Part shown: one piece after another, positions 12,516 through 19,532 of the stretch
Layout: the number at the start of each line of letters is the position of its first letter
How positions within the stretch are numbered: position 1 is the stretch's first letter
Assembly: GCA_018897395.1 (NCBI GenBank)
Contig: JAHIKV010000284.1
Span: 1 to 21,532, forward strand
Length of the DNA: 21,532 nucleotides
Origin: Planctomycetota bacterium
Lineage (GTDB): Bacteria; Planctomycetota; Planctomycetia; Pirellulales; Thermoguttaceae
Reading direction: 5' to 3'
The notes under the pieces: model-generated
What the model was told of the DNA's origin: nothing
The model's database searches: none
The model's input: only the letters and a program-made list of their open reading frames with translations
Translations under genes and position numbers: made by a program

Positions 12516-14015
12516 TCACTCCATCCGTCTCTGCCGCGCCAAGTGCCCGCGCAGATGCGGGAGCAACTCCTTGTAGAAATCGAGCCGCTCTCGATAGATC
12601 GCGTGCCTTTCGACGTCGGGTAAAAACTCCCGGCCGCGCGAGGCGAACCGCGCGGCCCCCTCGGCGAGCGATTGAAACGTGCCCGTGGCCGTGCCGGCGA
12701 CGATCGCCGCTCCCAGCAGTCCGCACTCGGTATACTCCGAACGTACCAGCGGCACGCCGTAGATGTCCGCCTTGATTTGCAGCCAGGCGTCGCTCCGCGC
12801 CCCGCCGCCGGTGGCGATCAACTCCGAAGTGTCTATTCCCAGCCGCCCCAGCCGGTCGAATCCCTCGGCGAAGTAATATGTCGCGCCTTCCATGATCGCC
12901 TTGAGAATCTCGCCGCGGCCGGTCGAGGCCCGCAGGCCGAGGATCACTCCCGAGATGTCGCCGATAAAATCGGGCGACCCGGTCGGCTCGAAGCATGGCA
13001 GCACGAAAAGCCGCGTCGGCTCGGCCGGCATCTCGGCGCCGAGCGCTTCGTAGATGTTCCGCTCTTCTTTGCGGTCGGCGGCGAAGGTGTCGCGGAACCA
13101 GCGGACCAGCGAGCCGGCCTGATTGAACAGGAAGCTGACGAAAAGCCCCGGCACGACGTGATGCTCGACGTTCAGACCCGCGGCCAGCATCGCGTCGGGT
13201 TCGGAAATCCGGTCGTAGACGGGCGTGATGCACTCGTAGGTTCCGATTCCATCGACGGCCCGGCCAGCGGCGGCGATGCCCGCCCCCAGCGCGTTGCAGC
13301 ACTGATCGTGCCCGCCGACGACCACCTTCACGCCCGGCGGCAGTCCGAGTTCGGCGGCAAGGTGCGTTGCCACTTCGCCGGCCACCGCCCCGGCCGGCAG
13401 ACAGCAGGGCAGCTTCCCCCGATCCAACCCGCAGGCGTCCAACAGCGCGTCCGACCAATCCTGGCGGTGAACGTCGAACAGCAGCGTCCGGTTGGCGTGG
13501 GAATAGCTGACGAAAGGTTCGCACCCCAACGCCGACGCCGCCATGCCGTCCCAGAGCAAAAAGCGGTCGGCGCGGCGGTACAGTTCCGGGTCGTTGTCGC
13601 GGAGCCAGCACAGCTTGGGCATGGTGTAGGCCGCCGAGAGGATGTTGGGGTTGATCCGATACGCTTCCTCGCGGCCCAACCGTTCGCCGAGCCGTTCGGC
13701 GTACTCCTGCCCGCGCACGTCGGACGAGAGGATGCAGTTGCCGAGTATTCGCCCTTGGCGGTCGACGGGTGTGGCGGCCTCGCCCATCGCGCTGACCGAC
13801 AGCGCCGTGACCGGATCGGCCCGCGTGGCGGCGGCGACTTGGGCAATCGCGGCCTTGATCCGCCGGACGACCGCCGCACTGTCCAACTCGGCCCAATCGG
13901 GGCGCGGGTACAGGGTGGGATACTCCCGATACGCTTCGGCCAGCGGTTTTCCCGCCTCGTCGAAGGCGGCCGCCTTGACGCCCGTCGTCCCCACGTCGAT
14001 TCCCAGCAGGCTCAT
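12516..14015 (-). CDS. FGGY-family carbohydrate kinase
   Basis: The 499-residue protein has the FGGY/ASKHA hallmarks: phosphate-1 motif LLGIDVGTTGVK at 3-14, SALSVSAMGE near 72-79, catalytic Asp237 in GGHDQCCNALGAG, GTYECI near 258-263, and adenosine motif LIATGGGARSDAWLQIKADI near 399-418. It resembles xylulokinase/fuculokinase-type enzymes, which phosphorylate a ketose or polyol with ATP in the cytoplasm. The ATG at 14015 overlaps the stop of the upstream sugar isomerase as ATGA, so the pair is one translationally coupled pathway: aldose to ketose, then ketose phosphate. No aldolase or epimerase is in the window, so the sugar (fucose, arabinose, rhamnose or xylose type) remains open. Confidence 0.9.
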   Translation of the reverse strand: MSLLGIDVGTTGVKAAAFDEAGKPLAEAYREYPTLYPRPDWAELDSAAVVRRIKAAIAQVAAATRADPVTALSVSAMGEAATPVDRQGRILGNCILSSDVRGQEYAERLGERLGREEAYRINPNILSAAYTMPKLCWLRDNDPELYRRADRFLLWDGMAASALGCEPFVSYSHANRTLLFDVHRQDWSDALLDACGLDRGKLPCCLPAGAVAGEVATHLAAELGLPPGVKVVVGGHDQCCNALGAGIAAAGRAVDGIGTYECITPVYDRISEPDAMLAAGLNVEHHVVPGLFVSFLFNQAGSLVRWFRDTFAADRKEERNIYEALGAEMPAEPTRLFVLPCFEPTGSPDFIGDISGVILGLRASTGRGEILKAIMEGATYYFAEGFDRLGRLGIDTSELIATGGGARSDAWLQIKADIYGVPLVRSEYTECGLLGAAIVAGTATGTFQSLAEGAARFASRGREFLPDVERHAIYRERLDFYKELLPHLRGHLARQRRME

Positions 14016-15415
14016 ACCGTCGTCACCTCGTGGCCCAGGTATCGCGTCAACGCCTCGCGGACCGGCGCGGCCACGTGGCCGGGCGCGACGCTGACGTGGT
14101 GCCGATGGCCCGCGTAGCCGATCGTTTGCAGACAGCCTTGCAAGTTCGGAATCTCCGCCACCGCCGCGCAGCCGAAGAAATCGTCCGGTATCGGATCGTC
14201 GGTCAGTCGCCCCTCGCCGAGGTAGAACTCCAGCCGGCCGTCGCGGGTGAGCATGCTGCCGAAGGTCATCTCCATCGGCATGATGCGGCCCGTGTTGCAG
14301 CCGAACGAACAGCCGGGCGGCAGGGCGTTGTCCAAGATGGCATGCGCGGCGATTCGTCCCTTGCCGGTCATCAGGCTCCACGGCGCCGGTCCGCAATGGA
14401 AGAGGATGCACTTGTCCTGCTGGTCGGCGTAGTTGTTGTTCCAGTCGAGGCAGATCGCCGGCCGGCCGGAGGCGGCGGCCAGCGCATGCATCACCACGGC
14501 ATTGCCCACGTCCATTTCGCAAGCGGCCGAGACGCCGCGGTCGTTCATCTCGCCCATCAACACGCACGGCGAGACCTTCAACTGCTCTTGAATCTCGGTC
14601 CAACAGCGTAACGCAATCGCGTCCAGATGCAATTCCTCGACGTATTGGTCGAGCACCACGCCGAGCCGGCTGAGCATCGGCAGGGCCTCCGGAGGAGCGC
14701 CGCCCCAGTCGGCCGCGCCGCGTAGTTTCTCGGCCTTTGCCCGGACGGCCGCCGACTCGGCGTCCAACTCCCGCACCCGCTCGAAGACGCGGGAGAGATC
14801 GACCGTTTCGGTCGTGATGCCGTGGCGCTGGAGTGCCAGTTCGTCGATCCGCACGGTCTTGAAGGGGGTGGTCCGCGCCCCGATGGCCCCGACGGTCATG
14901 CGCCGCAGCGCCGCGGTCGCCCGGCACATTCGGTCGAAATAGTCCACCTGCCTGGCGAAATCCTCCGTGGCCGGATGAACGGTGTGCGGGGGCACCGCGG
15001 TGAACTTCACCCCGTACTGGTGGAACACGTCCATCACCGACAGCTTGCCGCAGAAGGAGTCTCGCCGCAGCGCCGGTGACATCTTGTCCAACTCGTCCGT
15101 GTAGGCCTGGACCAGGATCGGCACGCCGGCGTCCTCGAGCGCGGCCACCGCGCCGGTCTCGTCGCCGAAGTTCGGCAGGCAGAGAATGACCCCTTGGAAT
15201 TGTCCTTCGTGCCGGCGAAGGAAATCGGCGTACACGCGCCCTTCCTCGGGCGTTTCCACCGCGCCGTGCCGGGTGGCGTCCTCATCGAGCATCAACGCTT
15301 CGTGCCCGAGCCGTTCCAGCGCCTCGCACATCTCGCGGCGCGCGGCCGCCTGGAGCGAAGTGGGAAAGAATCCTCGGTTTCCAAAGAACACGGCGAAGGT
15401 CGATTTCCGGGACAC
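14012..15415 (-). CDS. L-fucose/L-arabinose isomerase-family sugar isomerase
   Basis: From the GTG at 15415, with GAAAGGA about 9 bases upstream, the 467-residue protein has the fold order of the fucose/arabinose isomerase family: an N-terminal Rossmann-like part (FAVFFGNRGFFP; GVILCLPNFGDETG) and a C-terminal metal-site part. Probable Mn-binding residues are E300 (SAACEMDVGNA), D324 (ICLDWNNNY) and H340 (ILFHCGPAP), spaced as in that family. It would convert an aldose to a ketose in the cytoplasm, and the next gene, overlapping by 4 bases, is the matching kinase. An ATG 48 bases upstream lacks the ribosome binding site. It is divergent from the gspE operon, with 437 bases between. It is shorter than E. 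coli FucI (about 590 aa), so specificity should not be assumed. Confidence 0.82.
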   Translation of the reverse strand: MSRKSTFAVFFGNRGFFPTSLQAAARREMCEALERLGHEALMLDEDATRHGAVETPEEGRVYADFLRRHEGQFQGVILCLPNFGDETGAVAALEDAGVPILVQAYTDELDKMSPALRRDSFCGKLSVMDVFHQYGVKFTAVPPHTVHPATEDFARQVDYFDRMCRATAALRRMTVGAIGARTTPFKTVRIDELALQRHGITTETVDLSRVFERVRELDAESAAVRAKAEKLRGAADWGGAPPEALPMLSRLGVVLDQYVEELHLDAIALRCWTEIQEQLKVSPCVLMGEMNDRGVSAACEMDVGNAVVMHALAAASGRPAICLDWNNNYADQQDKCILFHCGPAPWSLMTGKGRIAAHAILDNALPPGCSFGCNTGRIMPMEMTFGSMLTRDGRLEFYLGEGRLTDDPIPDDFFGCAAVAEIPNLQGCLQTIGYAGHRHHVSVAPGHVAAPVREALTRYLGHEVTTV

Positions 15416-15527
15416 GGCTGTTGGTCCTTTCAAGAGGTCATTGCGTTGAAAGCGCGCCGGCAATGACTAAACGGGAGGCTACTGATTCCCTTTGCCATTG
15501 TCAACCACCCGGTGTGTCGCAGGTTGG

Positions 15528-15584
15528 GTGCCACTGGCTCTGCCAGTGCTTGCCTCAACGCAGCACTGGCAGAGCCAGTGGCAC
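15528..15584. repeat. Perfect 22-bp inverted repeat in the isomerase/gspE spacer
   Basis: Arms at 15528-15549 and 15563-15584 are exact reverse complements (GTGCCACTGG...CCAGTGC), with a 13-base loop. Each arm also folds on itself (CACTGGC-TCT-GCCAGTG), so a four-way structure is possible. It lies in the 437-base spacer (15416-15852) between divergent starts. Apart from the promoter candidate at 15775 I see nothing else there, and no gene. Confidence 0.85.
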
Positions 15585-15774
15585 GCGCGCAGCTTCGCAA
15601 CAAGTGTCTTGTCGACAACCGTTGTCTTTAACGGAATCGAAATAGCTGGGGGCTAATTCCATTGATGCCGTTTTTCCGGACTCAGGTTCCAATATCCTTT
15701 GTCTCGCCCCGAATAACCAATAGATGCCGGGTAATTATTCCGCGCCCCCTCGGCGAGCGGATCCCGGAGAGGGC

Positions 15775-15803
15775 TTCCCGAAACGCGGGCCGTGCGGTAT
15801 ACT
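15775..15803 (+). promoter_or_regulatory. Candidate promoter of the gspE-gspF operon
   Basis: TATACT at 15798-15803 matches the -10 consensus at 5 of 6 positions. The -35 candidate TTCCCG (15775-15780), 17 bp upstream, is weak. The predicted start near 15810 leaves a 43-base leader before the gspE ATG, with GAGG about 10 bases before it. Confidence 0.4.
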
Positions 15804-15852
15804 CCCCCCAGCGAGTACGGCTACGGAACCGACGAGAAGAGGATCACAGCCG

Positions 15853-17058
15853 ATGCCGCATCTGTTGGGCGACACTCTTGAGTTCAAGCTTCAAGGTCTT
15901 GACCCGGACCTGCCCGACTATGCTCCTCGATGCGTCGAGGCCGTGCTGGCCGCCGCGCGTGAAGCCGGGGCCACCGACGTCCATCTGCAACCGACCGGCG
16001 CGGCGTTGGAGTTGAAGTTCCGCGTCGACGGCGTGCTGTTGCCCCCGGCCGCGCTCCCCGCCGGTGTCGCCGGAAACGTCATCGCCCGGCTGAAAGTTTT
16101 GGCCGGCCTACTGACCTACCACACCGACCGTCCGCAGGAAGGACGCATTCGATTGACGCAAGACGAAGTCGAGATGCGCGTCTGCACCTATCCGACCTTG
16201 CACGGCGAGCGGGCCGTGGTGCGGCTCTTCGCCGGCGCGGGGCGATACCGACATCTCGACGATCTCGGGCTGCCGGACGACGCGATCGGGCCGCTGCAAA
16301 AGCTGTTGGGCGAGACCTCGGGCGCGATACTCGTCTCCGGCCCCGCCGGCAGCGGAAAAACCACCACCGTCTACGCCTGCCTCCGCGAGATCGCCCGGCG
16401 AGCCGCCGGCGCGAGGAGCCTCGTCTCGATCGAAGACCCGGTCGAGGTGGCGGTCGATGGCGTGGCCCAATCGCAGGTCCATCAACCATCGGGCCTGGAC
16501 CTGGCCGCCGGATTGCGGTTCCTCATGCGCCAGGACCCCGAGGTCATCATGGTGGGCGAAATCCGCGATCGGACCACCGCCGAGGAAGCACTCCGGGCAT
16601 CGCTGACCGGACACCTCGTGCTGAGCACCTTCCACGCCGGAAGCGCCGCCGAGACCATCGGCCGGCTCTCCGACATGGGCATCGAGCCTTACGTGCTCCG
16701 CAGCGGAGTGCTGGCGATACTGAATCAACGTCTGTTGCGGCGATTGTGTACTTGTGCCGAGCCGAGCGAAAGGCCGGAAGACCGGCTCGGACTCGACGTT
16801 CGGCGGGCGATGGTCCCGCGCGGCTGCGCCGAGTGCGGACAGACCGGCTATCGAGGGCGGTTCCTGCTGGCCGAGATGCTCGCGCTCTCGCGGAGCGAAC
16901 TGGCCCGGGCCGTCCTCAACCGCTGCGACACGCCGACCATCGAGCGGTTGGCGGCCGAGGCGGGCATGAGCGGCCGCTGGTCGAGGGCCTGTCAAGCCGT
17001 CGATCGAGGACTGACCAGCCCGGCCGAAGTCCGCCGTGTGCTCGGGTTTTCGACATAA
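15853..17058 (+). CDS. gspE: GspE/PilB-type secretion ATPase, short form
   Basis: From the ATG at 15853 (GAGG about 10 bases upstream) the 401-residue protein contains the GspE/PilB ATPase core: GATDVHLQ (39-46), Walker A GPAGSGKTTT (163-172), Asp box VSIEDPVE (191-198), Walker B VIMVGEIRD (231-239), His box LSTFHAG (258-264), and a zinc-type motif C299-x-C301...C325-x-x-C328 leading to GQTGYRGR. Such hexameric cytoplasmic ATPases drive pseudopilus assembly through a GspF platform. It lacks the roughly 100-150 residue N-terminal domain of typical GspE/PilB, so coupling to a GspL/PilM-like partner may differ. The first Cys pair is CxC rather than CxxC. Three gspF genes and prepilin genes follow on the same strand. 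Confidence 0.92.
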   Translation: MPHLLGDTLEFKLQGLDPDLPDYAPRCVEAVLAAAREAGATDVHLQPTGAALELKFRVDGVLLPPAALPAGVAGNVIARLKVLAGLLTYHTDRPQEGRIRLTQDEVEMRVCTYPTLHGERAVVRLFAGAGRYRHLDDLGLPDDAIGPLQKLLGETSGAILVSGPAGSGKTTTVYACLREIARRAAGARSLVSIEDPVEVAVDGVAQSQVHQPSGLDLAAGLRFLMRQDPEVIMVGEIRDRTTAEEALRASLTGHLVLSTFHAGSAAETIGRLSDMGIEPYVLRSGVLAILNQRLLRRLCTCAEPSERPEDRLGLDVRRAMVPRGCAECGQTGYRGRFLLAEMLALSRSELARAVLNRCDTPTIERLAAEAGMSGRWSRACQAVDRGLTSPAEVRRVLGFST

Positions 17059-17066
17059 ACAACCTT

Positions 17067-17193
17067 GTTCCCACGCTCCGCGTGGGAACACACTGCCGCG
17101 ACGCTCCGCGTCGCCGAGAGCGGGGAAAAAACAATCGAATAACCACGGACGCGGAGCGTCCGGAAACGGCGTTCCCACGGAGACCGTGGGAAC
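17067..17193. repeat. Composite four-hairpin element between gspE and gspF1
   Basis: Hairpins: GTTCCCACGC-TCC-GCGTGGGAAC (17067-17089), CGACGCTCCGCGTCG (17099-17113), GGACGCGGAGCGTCC (17147-17161) and GTTCCCACGG-AGA-CCGTGGGAAC (17171-17193). The architecture matches 10875-10982. It starts 8 bases after the gspE stop and ends 13 bases before the gspF1 ATG, filling almost the whole spacer. Its right edge (GGGAACGAGAAG) supplies the only purine-rich ribosome binding site candidate for gspF1. Confidence 0.87.
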
Positions 17194-17206
17194 GAGAAGA
17201 ATCTCC

Positions 17207-18289
17207 ATGACCCTTGAACAGTTCATCGCCCTGAACGAGGAAATCGCGGCCTTGGTCCGCTCCGGCGTGCCGCTGGACCAGGGGCTTGCGGCACTCGGCG
17301 ACGACGTGCCCGGCCGGCTCGGAAAGGCCGCCACGGCCGTGGCCGAGCAAACCGCGCGCGGCGAACCGCTGGAGCGGGCCATCTTGGACCAGACGGTTGA
17401 CTTGCCTCCGGCATATCGGGCGGTGGTCCATGCCGGGCTGAGGGCGGGTCGGCTGCCCGCCGCGCTCGAGGCCGTGGCCGGATCGGCGCGACGCCTGACC
17501 GATACCTACCGCGCCGCCGTGGTGGCCGTGGCATATCCGCTGATGATCTTCGCACTGGTCTGGCTGGCGGCGGTGGTGCTGACGACCGTGCTCGCGCCCC
17601 GGTTGGCCTCGGGGTTCCATTCGATGGACTTGCCCGGCGATCGGTTCTTCGCGGTTTTGGGCGAGATCGGCCGCTGGGCCTGGTACTGGGGGCCGGTGGC
17701 GCCCGCGGCCGTGGTCCTCTTGGTCGCCGCGTGGTGGTCGGCCTGCCGACGCGCGGCCATGCTCCATGCCGGTTGGTCCGCCCGAGTGTTGGGCGGCATG
17801 CCCTGGATCGGCCGGATGTTGCGCCTGTCGCGGGCGGCCACCTTCCTGGAAATCCTCGCCCTGTTGATCGAGAACGAAACGCCGCTGGACGAGGCGGTCT
17901 CGCTGGCGGCCGATGCCTCCGGCGATCCGCAAACGCAACTGGCCGCCCGGCGGTTGGCCGAAGCAGAAAAGGGGACAGGCTCCTTTTGCCTGAAAGGCCC
18001 GAAGGGTGCTTCGCACAAAAGGTGCCTGTCCCCTTTTCCGGGTCTTCCGCCGCTGATGCGTTGGATCATGTTTTCCGCCCGGCGCGAGGGCGCCCTGTTG
18101 CCGGCGCTTCAGCGCGGGGCCGCGGCCTATCACCGCCGCGCCCGGCACCAGGCCGACCTGGTCCGTACGCTGATGCCGGTCGTGCTGACGGTCGTCTTCG
18201 CCGGCAGCGTTACGGCCGCCTATGTTTTGACCATTTTCGCTCCGTACGTTGCAATGCTCCACGCGCTGGGCGATGTTGCGGGAAAGTAA
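17207..18289 (+). CDS. gspF: GspF-like platform protein 1, with an in-frame palindromic insertion
   Basis: The 360-residue protein has two GspF/PilC repeats. The first is MTLEQFIALNEEIAALVRSGVPLDQGL...AGLRAGRLPAALE, then a helix near 107-130. The second is LRLSRAATFLEILALLIENETPLDEAV...FSARREGALLPALQ, then a C-terminal helix. GspF is the inner-membrane platform that the GspE ATPase turns to assemble pseudopili. A further helix lies near 160-185. Residues 254-278 (EKGTGSFCLKG...CLSPFP) are encoded by a 73-bp palindromic element that replaces the short VERGxPL-type segment seen at the same place in GspF2, yet the frame is open. The VPxFxxxFxDLDTxLPxxT motif after the first helix is degenerate here (APRLASGFHSMDLPG), so this may be a divergent or altered copy. 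Confidence 0.85.
   Translation: MTLEQFIALNEEIAALVRSGVPLDQGLAALGDDVPGRLGKAATAVAEQTARGEPLERAILDQTVDLPPAYRAVVHAGLRAGRLPAALEAVAGSARRLTDTYRAAVVAVAYPLMIFALVWLAAVVLTTVLAPRLASGFHSMDLPGDRFFAVLGEIGRWAWYWGPVAPAAVVLLVAAWWSACRRAAMLHAGWSARVLGGMPWIGRMLRLSRAATFLEILALLIENETPLDEAVSLAADASGDPQTQLAARRLAEAEKGTGSFCLKGPKGASHKRCLSPFPGLPPLMRWIMFSARREGALLPALQRGAAAYHRRARHQADLVRTLMPVVLTVVFAGSVTAAYVLTIFAPYVAMLHALGDVAGK
17966..18038. repeat. REP-like palindrome inside gspF1
   Basis: Arms of 23 bp at 17966-17988 (GAAAAGGGGACAGGCT...) and 18016-18038 (...GCCTGTCCCCTTTTC) are reverse complements with one mismatch. The 27-base loop holds a smaller hairpin (GAAG...CTTC). The AAAAGGGGACAGGC arm resembles REP-type sequences linked in other bacteria to Y1 (RAYT) transposases, from memory. 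No such transposase is in the window. Confidence 0.85.
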
Positions 18290-18299
18290 ACTTAATCTG

Positions 18300-18413
18300 G
18301 TTCCCATGCTCCGCATGGGAACCCACTCGTCCCGACGCTCCGCGTCGGCGGCGGGGGGCGGGGGGCAGCACAGAGCGTCGCGAACAATGCGTTCCCACGC
18401 GGAGCGTGGGAAC
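18300..18413. repeat. Composite four-hairpin element between gspF1 and gspF2
   Basis: Hairpins: GTTCCCATGC-TCC-GCATGGGAAC (18300-18322, with compensating changes C-to-T and G-to-A in the stem), CCGACGCTCCGCGTCGG (18332-18348), a decayed third unit (18365-18381), and GTTCCCACGC-GGA-GCGTGGGAAC (18391-18413). It begins 10 bases after the gspF1 stop and ends 13 bases before the gspF2 ATG, the same offset as the element before gspF1. Confidence 0.87.
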
Positions 18414-18426
18414 GAGGATTACTACA

Positions 18427-19491
18427 ATGACACAATTCCACTGGCCCGGCTTCGATTCGCTCGCAAAACTCTCGGCCGAGGAGACGGCTGAGCTGGCCGC
18501 GCGCGTGGCCGACCTGACCAAGGCCGGTCTGCCGCTGGCCTCCGGTCTGCGGGCGATGGCCGACGAGCTTTCCGGCCATCGGGCGCAAAGGGTGTTCCAC
18601 GCGCTGGCCGACCGGCTAGACGCAGGAGAAGACCTGGCCACGGCGATGGAGTCGCAAGGGCGCCGGCTGCCGCTCTGTCTTCGCGGCATCGTGCTGGCCG
18701 GTTTGCGTAGCGGGCAATTGGCCGAAGCCCTCGAAGAATACGCCGACCTGCGCCGCAGCCGACTGGAGCTGCGCCGCCGCTTGTGGCTCAGCCTGGCGTA
18801 TCCGTTTTTATTGCTGGTCGCATTGACTTTGATGGCGGTAGTGGCCAGATTTTTTATCATCGTTCAGTTCGAGAAGATTTACGAGGATTTTGACACGGAG
18901 TTGCCTGCGATAACGGAGCTTGTCATAAACATATCAGGTCCACTGGCGTGGATCATGGTTGCCTTGGTCGCCGTTTTCGCCACGATTCCGCTCTTGCTTG
19001 CGGTTTCGCCCGGCATTAGATGGATATGGCCGGCGTTGTACAAGATACCGATGATCGGCCCGCTGTTGCGATGGGGCAACCTGACCCAATTCTCGCGTCT
19101 GATGGCCTTGCTGCTCGAGCAACGGGTGCCGTTGCCCGACGCCTTGCGGCTGACGGCCGCGGGGCTGCATGATCCGAACCTTGCGAGAGGGTGCCGACGC
19201 GTGGCCGAGGACGTTGAGCGTGGGCAGCCGCTTTACGAGAGCATGGACCGGCGGCGGCAGTTTCCCGCCGGCATGATTCCGCTGGTCGAGTGGGGGCAGC
19301 GCACGCCCGCGCTTCCCGACGCCTTCCGCGCGACGGCCGAGATGTTCGAGGGCCGCATACTCTCGCAAGGCTCGCTGCTGGAGGCCGTCTTGCTGCCGCT
19401 CATGCTTATGTTGATTGGCATATTTGTAGGTTTCTTTGTTGTTGCATTGTTTATGCCGTGTATATGTCTCGTTTGCTCCTTGTCGGGATAA
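18427..19491 (+). CDS. gspF: GspF-like platform protein 2
   Basis: The 354-residue protein has two GspF repeats: AELAARVADLTKAGLPLASGLRAMADEL...VLAGLRSGQLAEALEEYADL, and LTQFSRLMALLLEQRVPLPDALRLTA...LVEWGQRTPALPDAFRATAEMFEGR. Membrane helices lie near 117-140, 175-200 and 325-350. The linker motif VQFEKIYEDFDTELPAITE is close to the family consensus, so this copy looks functional. The ATG at 18427 is 13 bases after the composite repeat, whose edge GGGAACGAGG is the only ribosome binding site candidate. Bases about 18830-19060 are AT-richer than the flanks, around the first two helices. Confidence 0.88.
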   Translation: MTQFHWPGFDSLAKLSAEETAELAARVADLTKAGLPLASGLRAMADELSGHRAQRVFHALADRLDAGEDLATAMESQGRRLPLCLRGIVLAGLRSGQLAEALEEYADLRRSRLELRRRLWLSLAYPFLLLVALTLMAVVARFFIIVQFEKIYEDFDTELPAITELVINISGPLAWIMVALVAVFATIPLLLAVSPGIRWIWPALYKIPMIGPLLRWGNLTQFSRLMALLLEQRVPLPDALRLTAAGLHDPNLARGCRRVAEDVERGQPLYESMDRRRQFPAGMIPLVEWGQRTPALPDAFRATAEMFEGRILSQGSLLEAVLLPLMLMLIGIFVGFFVVALFMPCICLVCSLSG

Positions 19492-19532
19492 CGACTGTTG
19501 ATTTTCCTTCGGAATCTCGCAAATAATTGATT

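Noticed and set aside
12672..14117. 481-codon plus-strand frame antisense to the kinase
   Set aside because: Antisense shadow of a recognised FGGY kinase, without family features.
12484..14927. Very long minus-strand frames (470 and 803 codons) over the kinase and isomerase
   Set aside because: The 803-codon frame is the kinase extended backwards through a shadow of the isomerase; the real kinase start is ATG 14015 with the ATGA overlap. The 470-codon frame is an out-of-frame shadow.
12516..15415. Naming the isomerase and kinase fucI/fucK or xylA/xylB
   Set aside because: Family-level motifs are clear, but substrate-specific features cannot be read, and no aldolase, epimerase or transporter in the window identifies the sugar.
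17731..19491. 586-codon frame joining gspF1 sequence to gspF2
   Set aside because: The upstream half is an out-of-frame reading of gspF1 and of the hairpin element. GspF2 starts at ATG 18427, so this is not a fusion protein.
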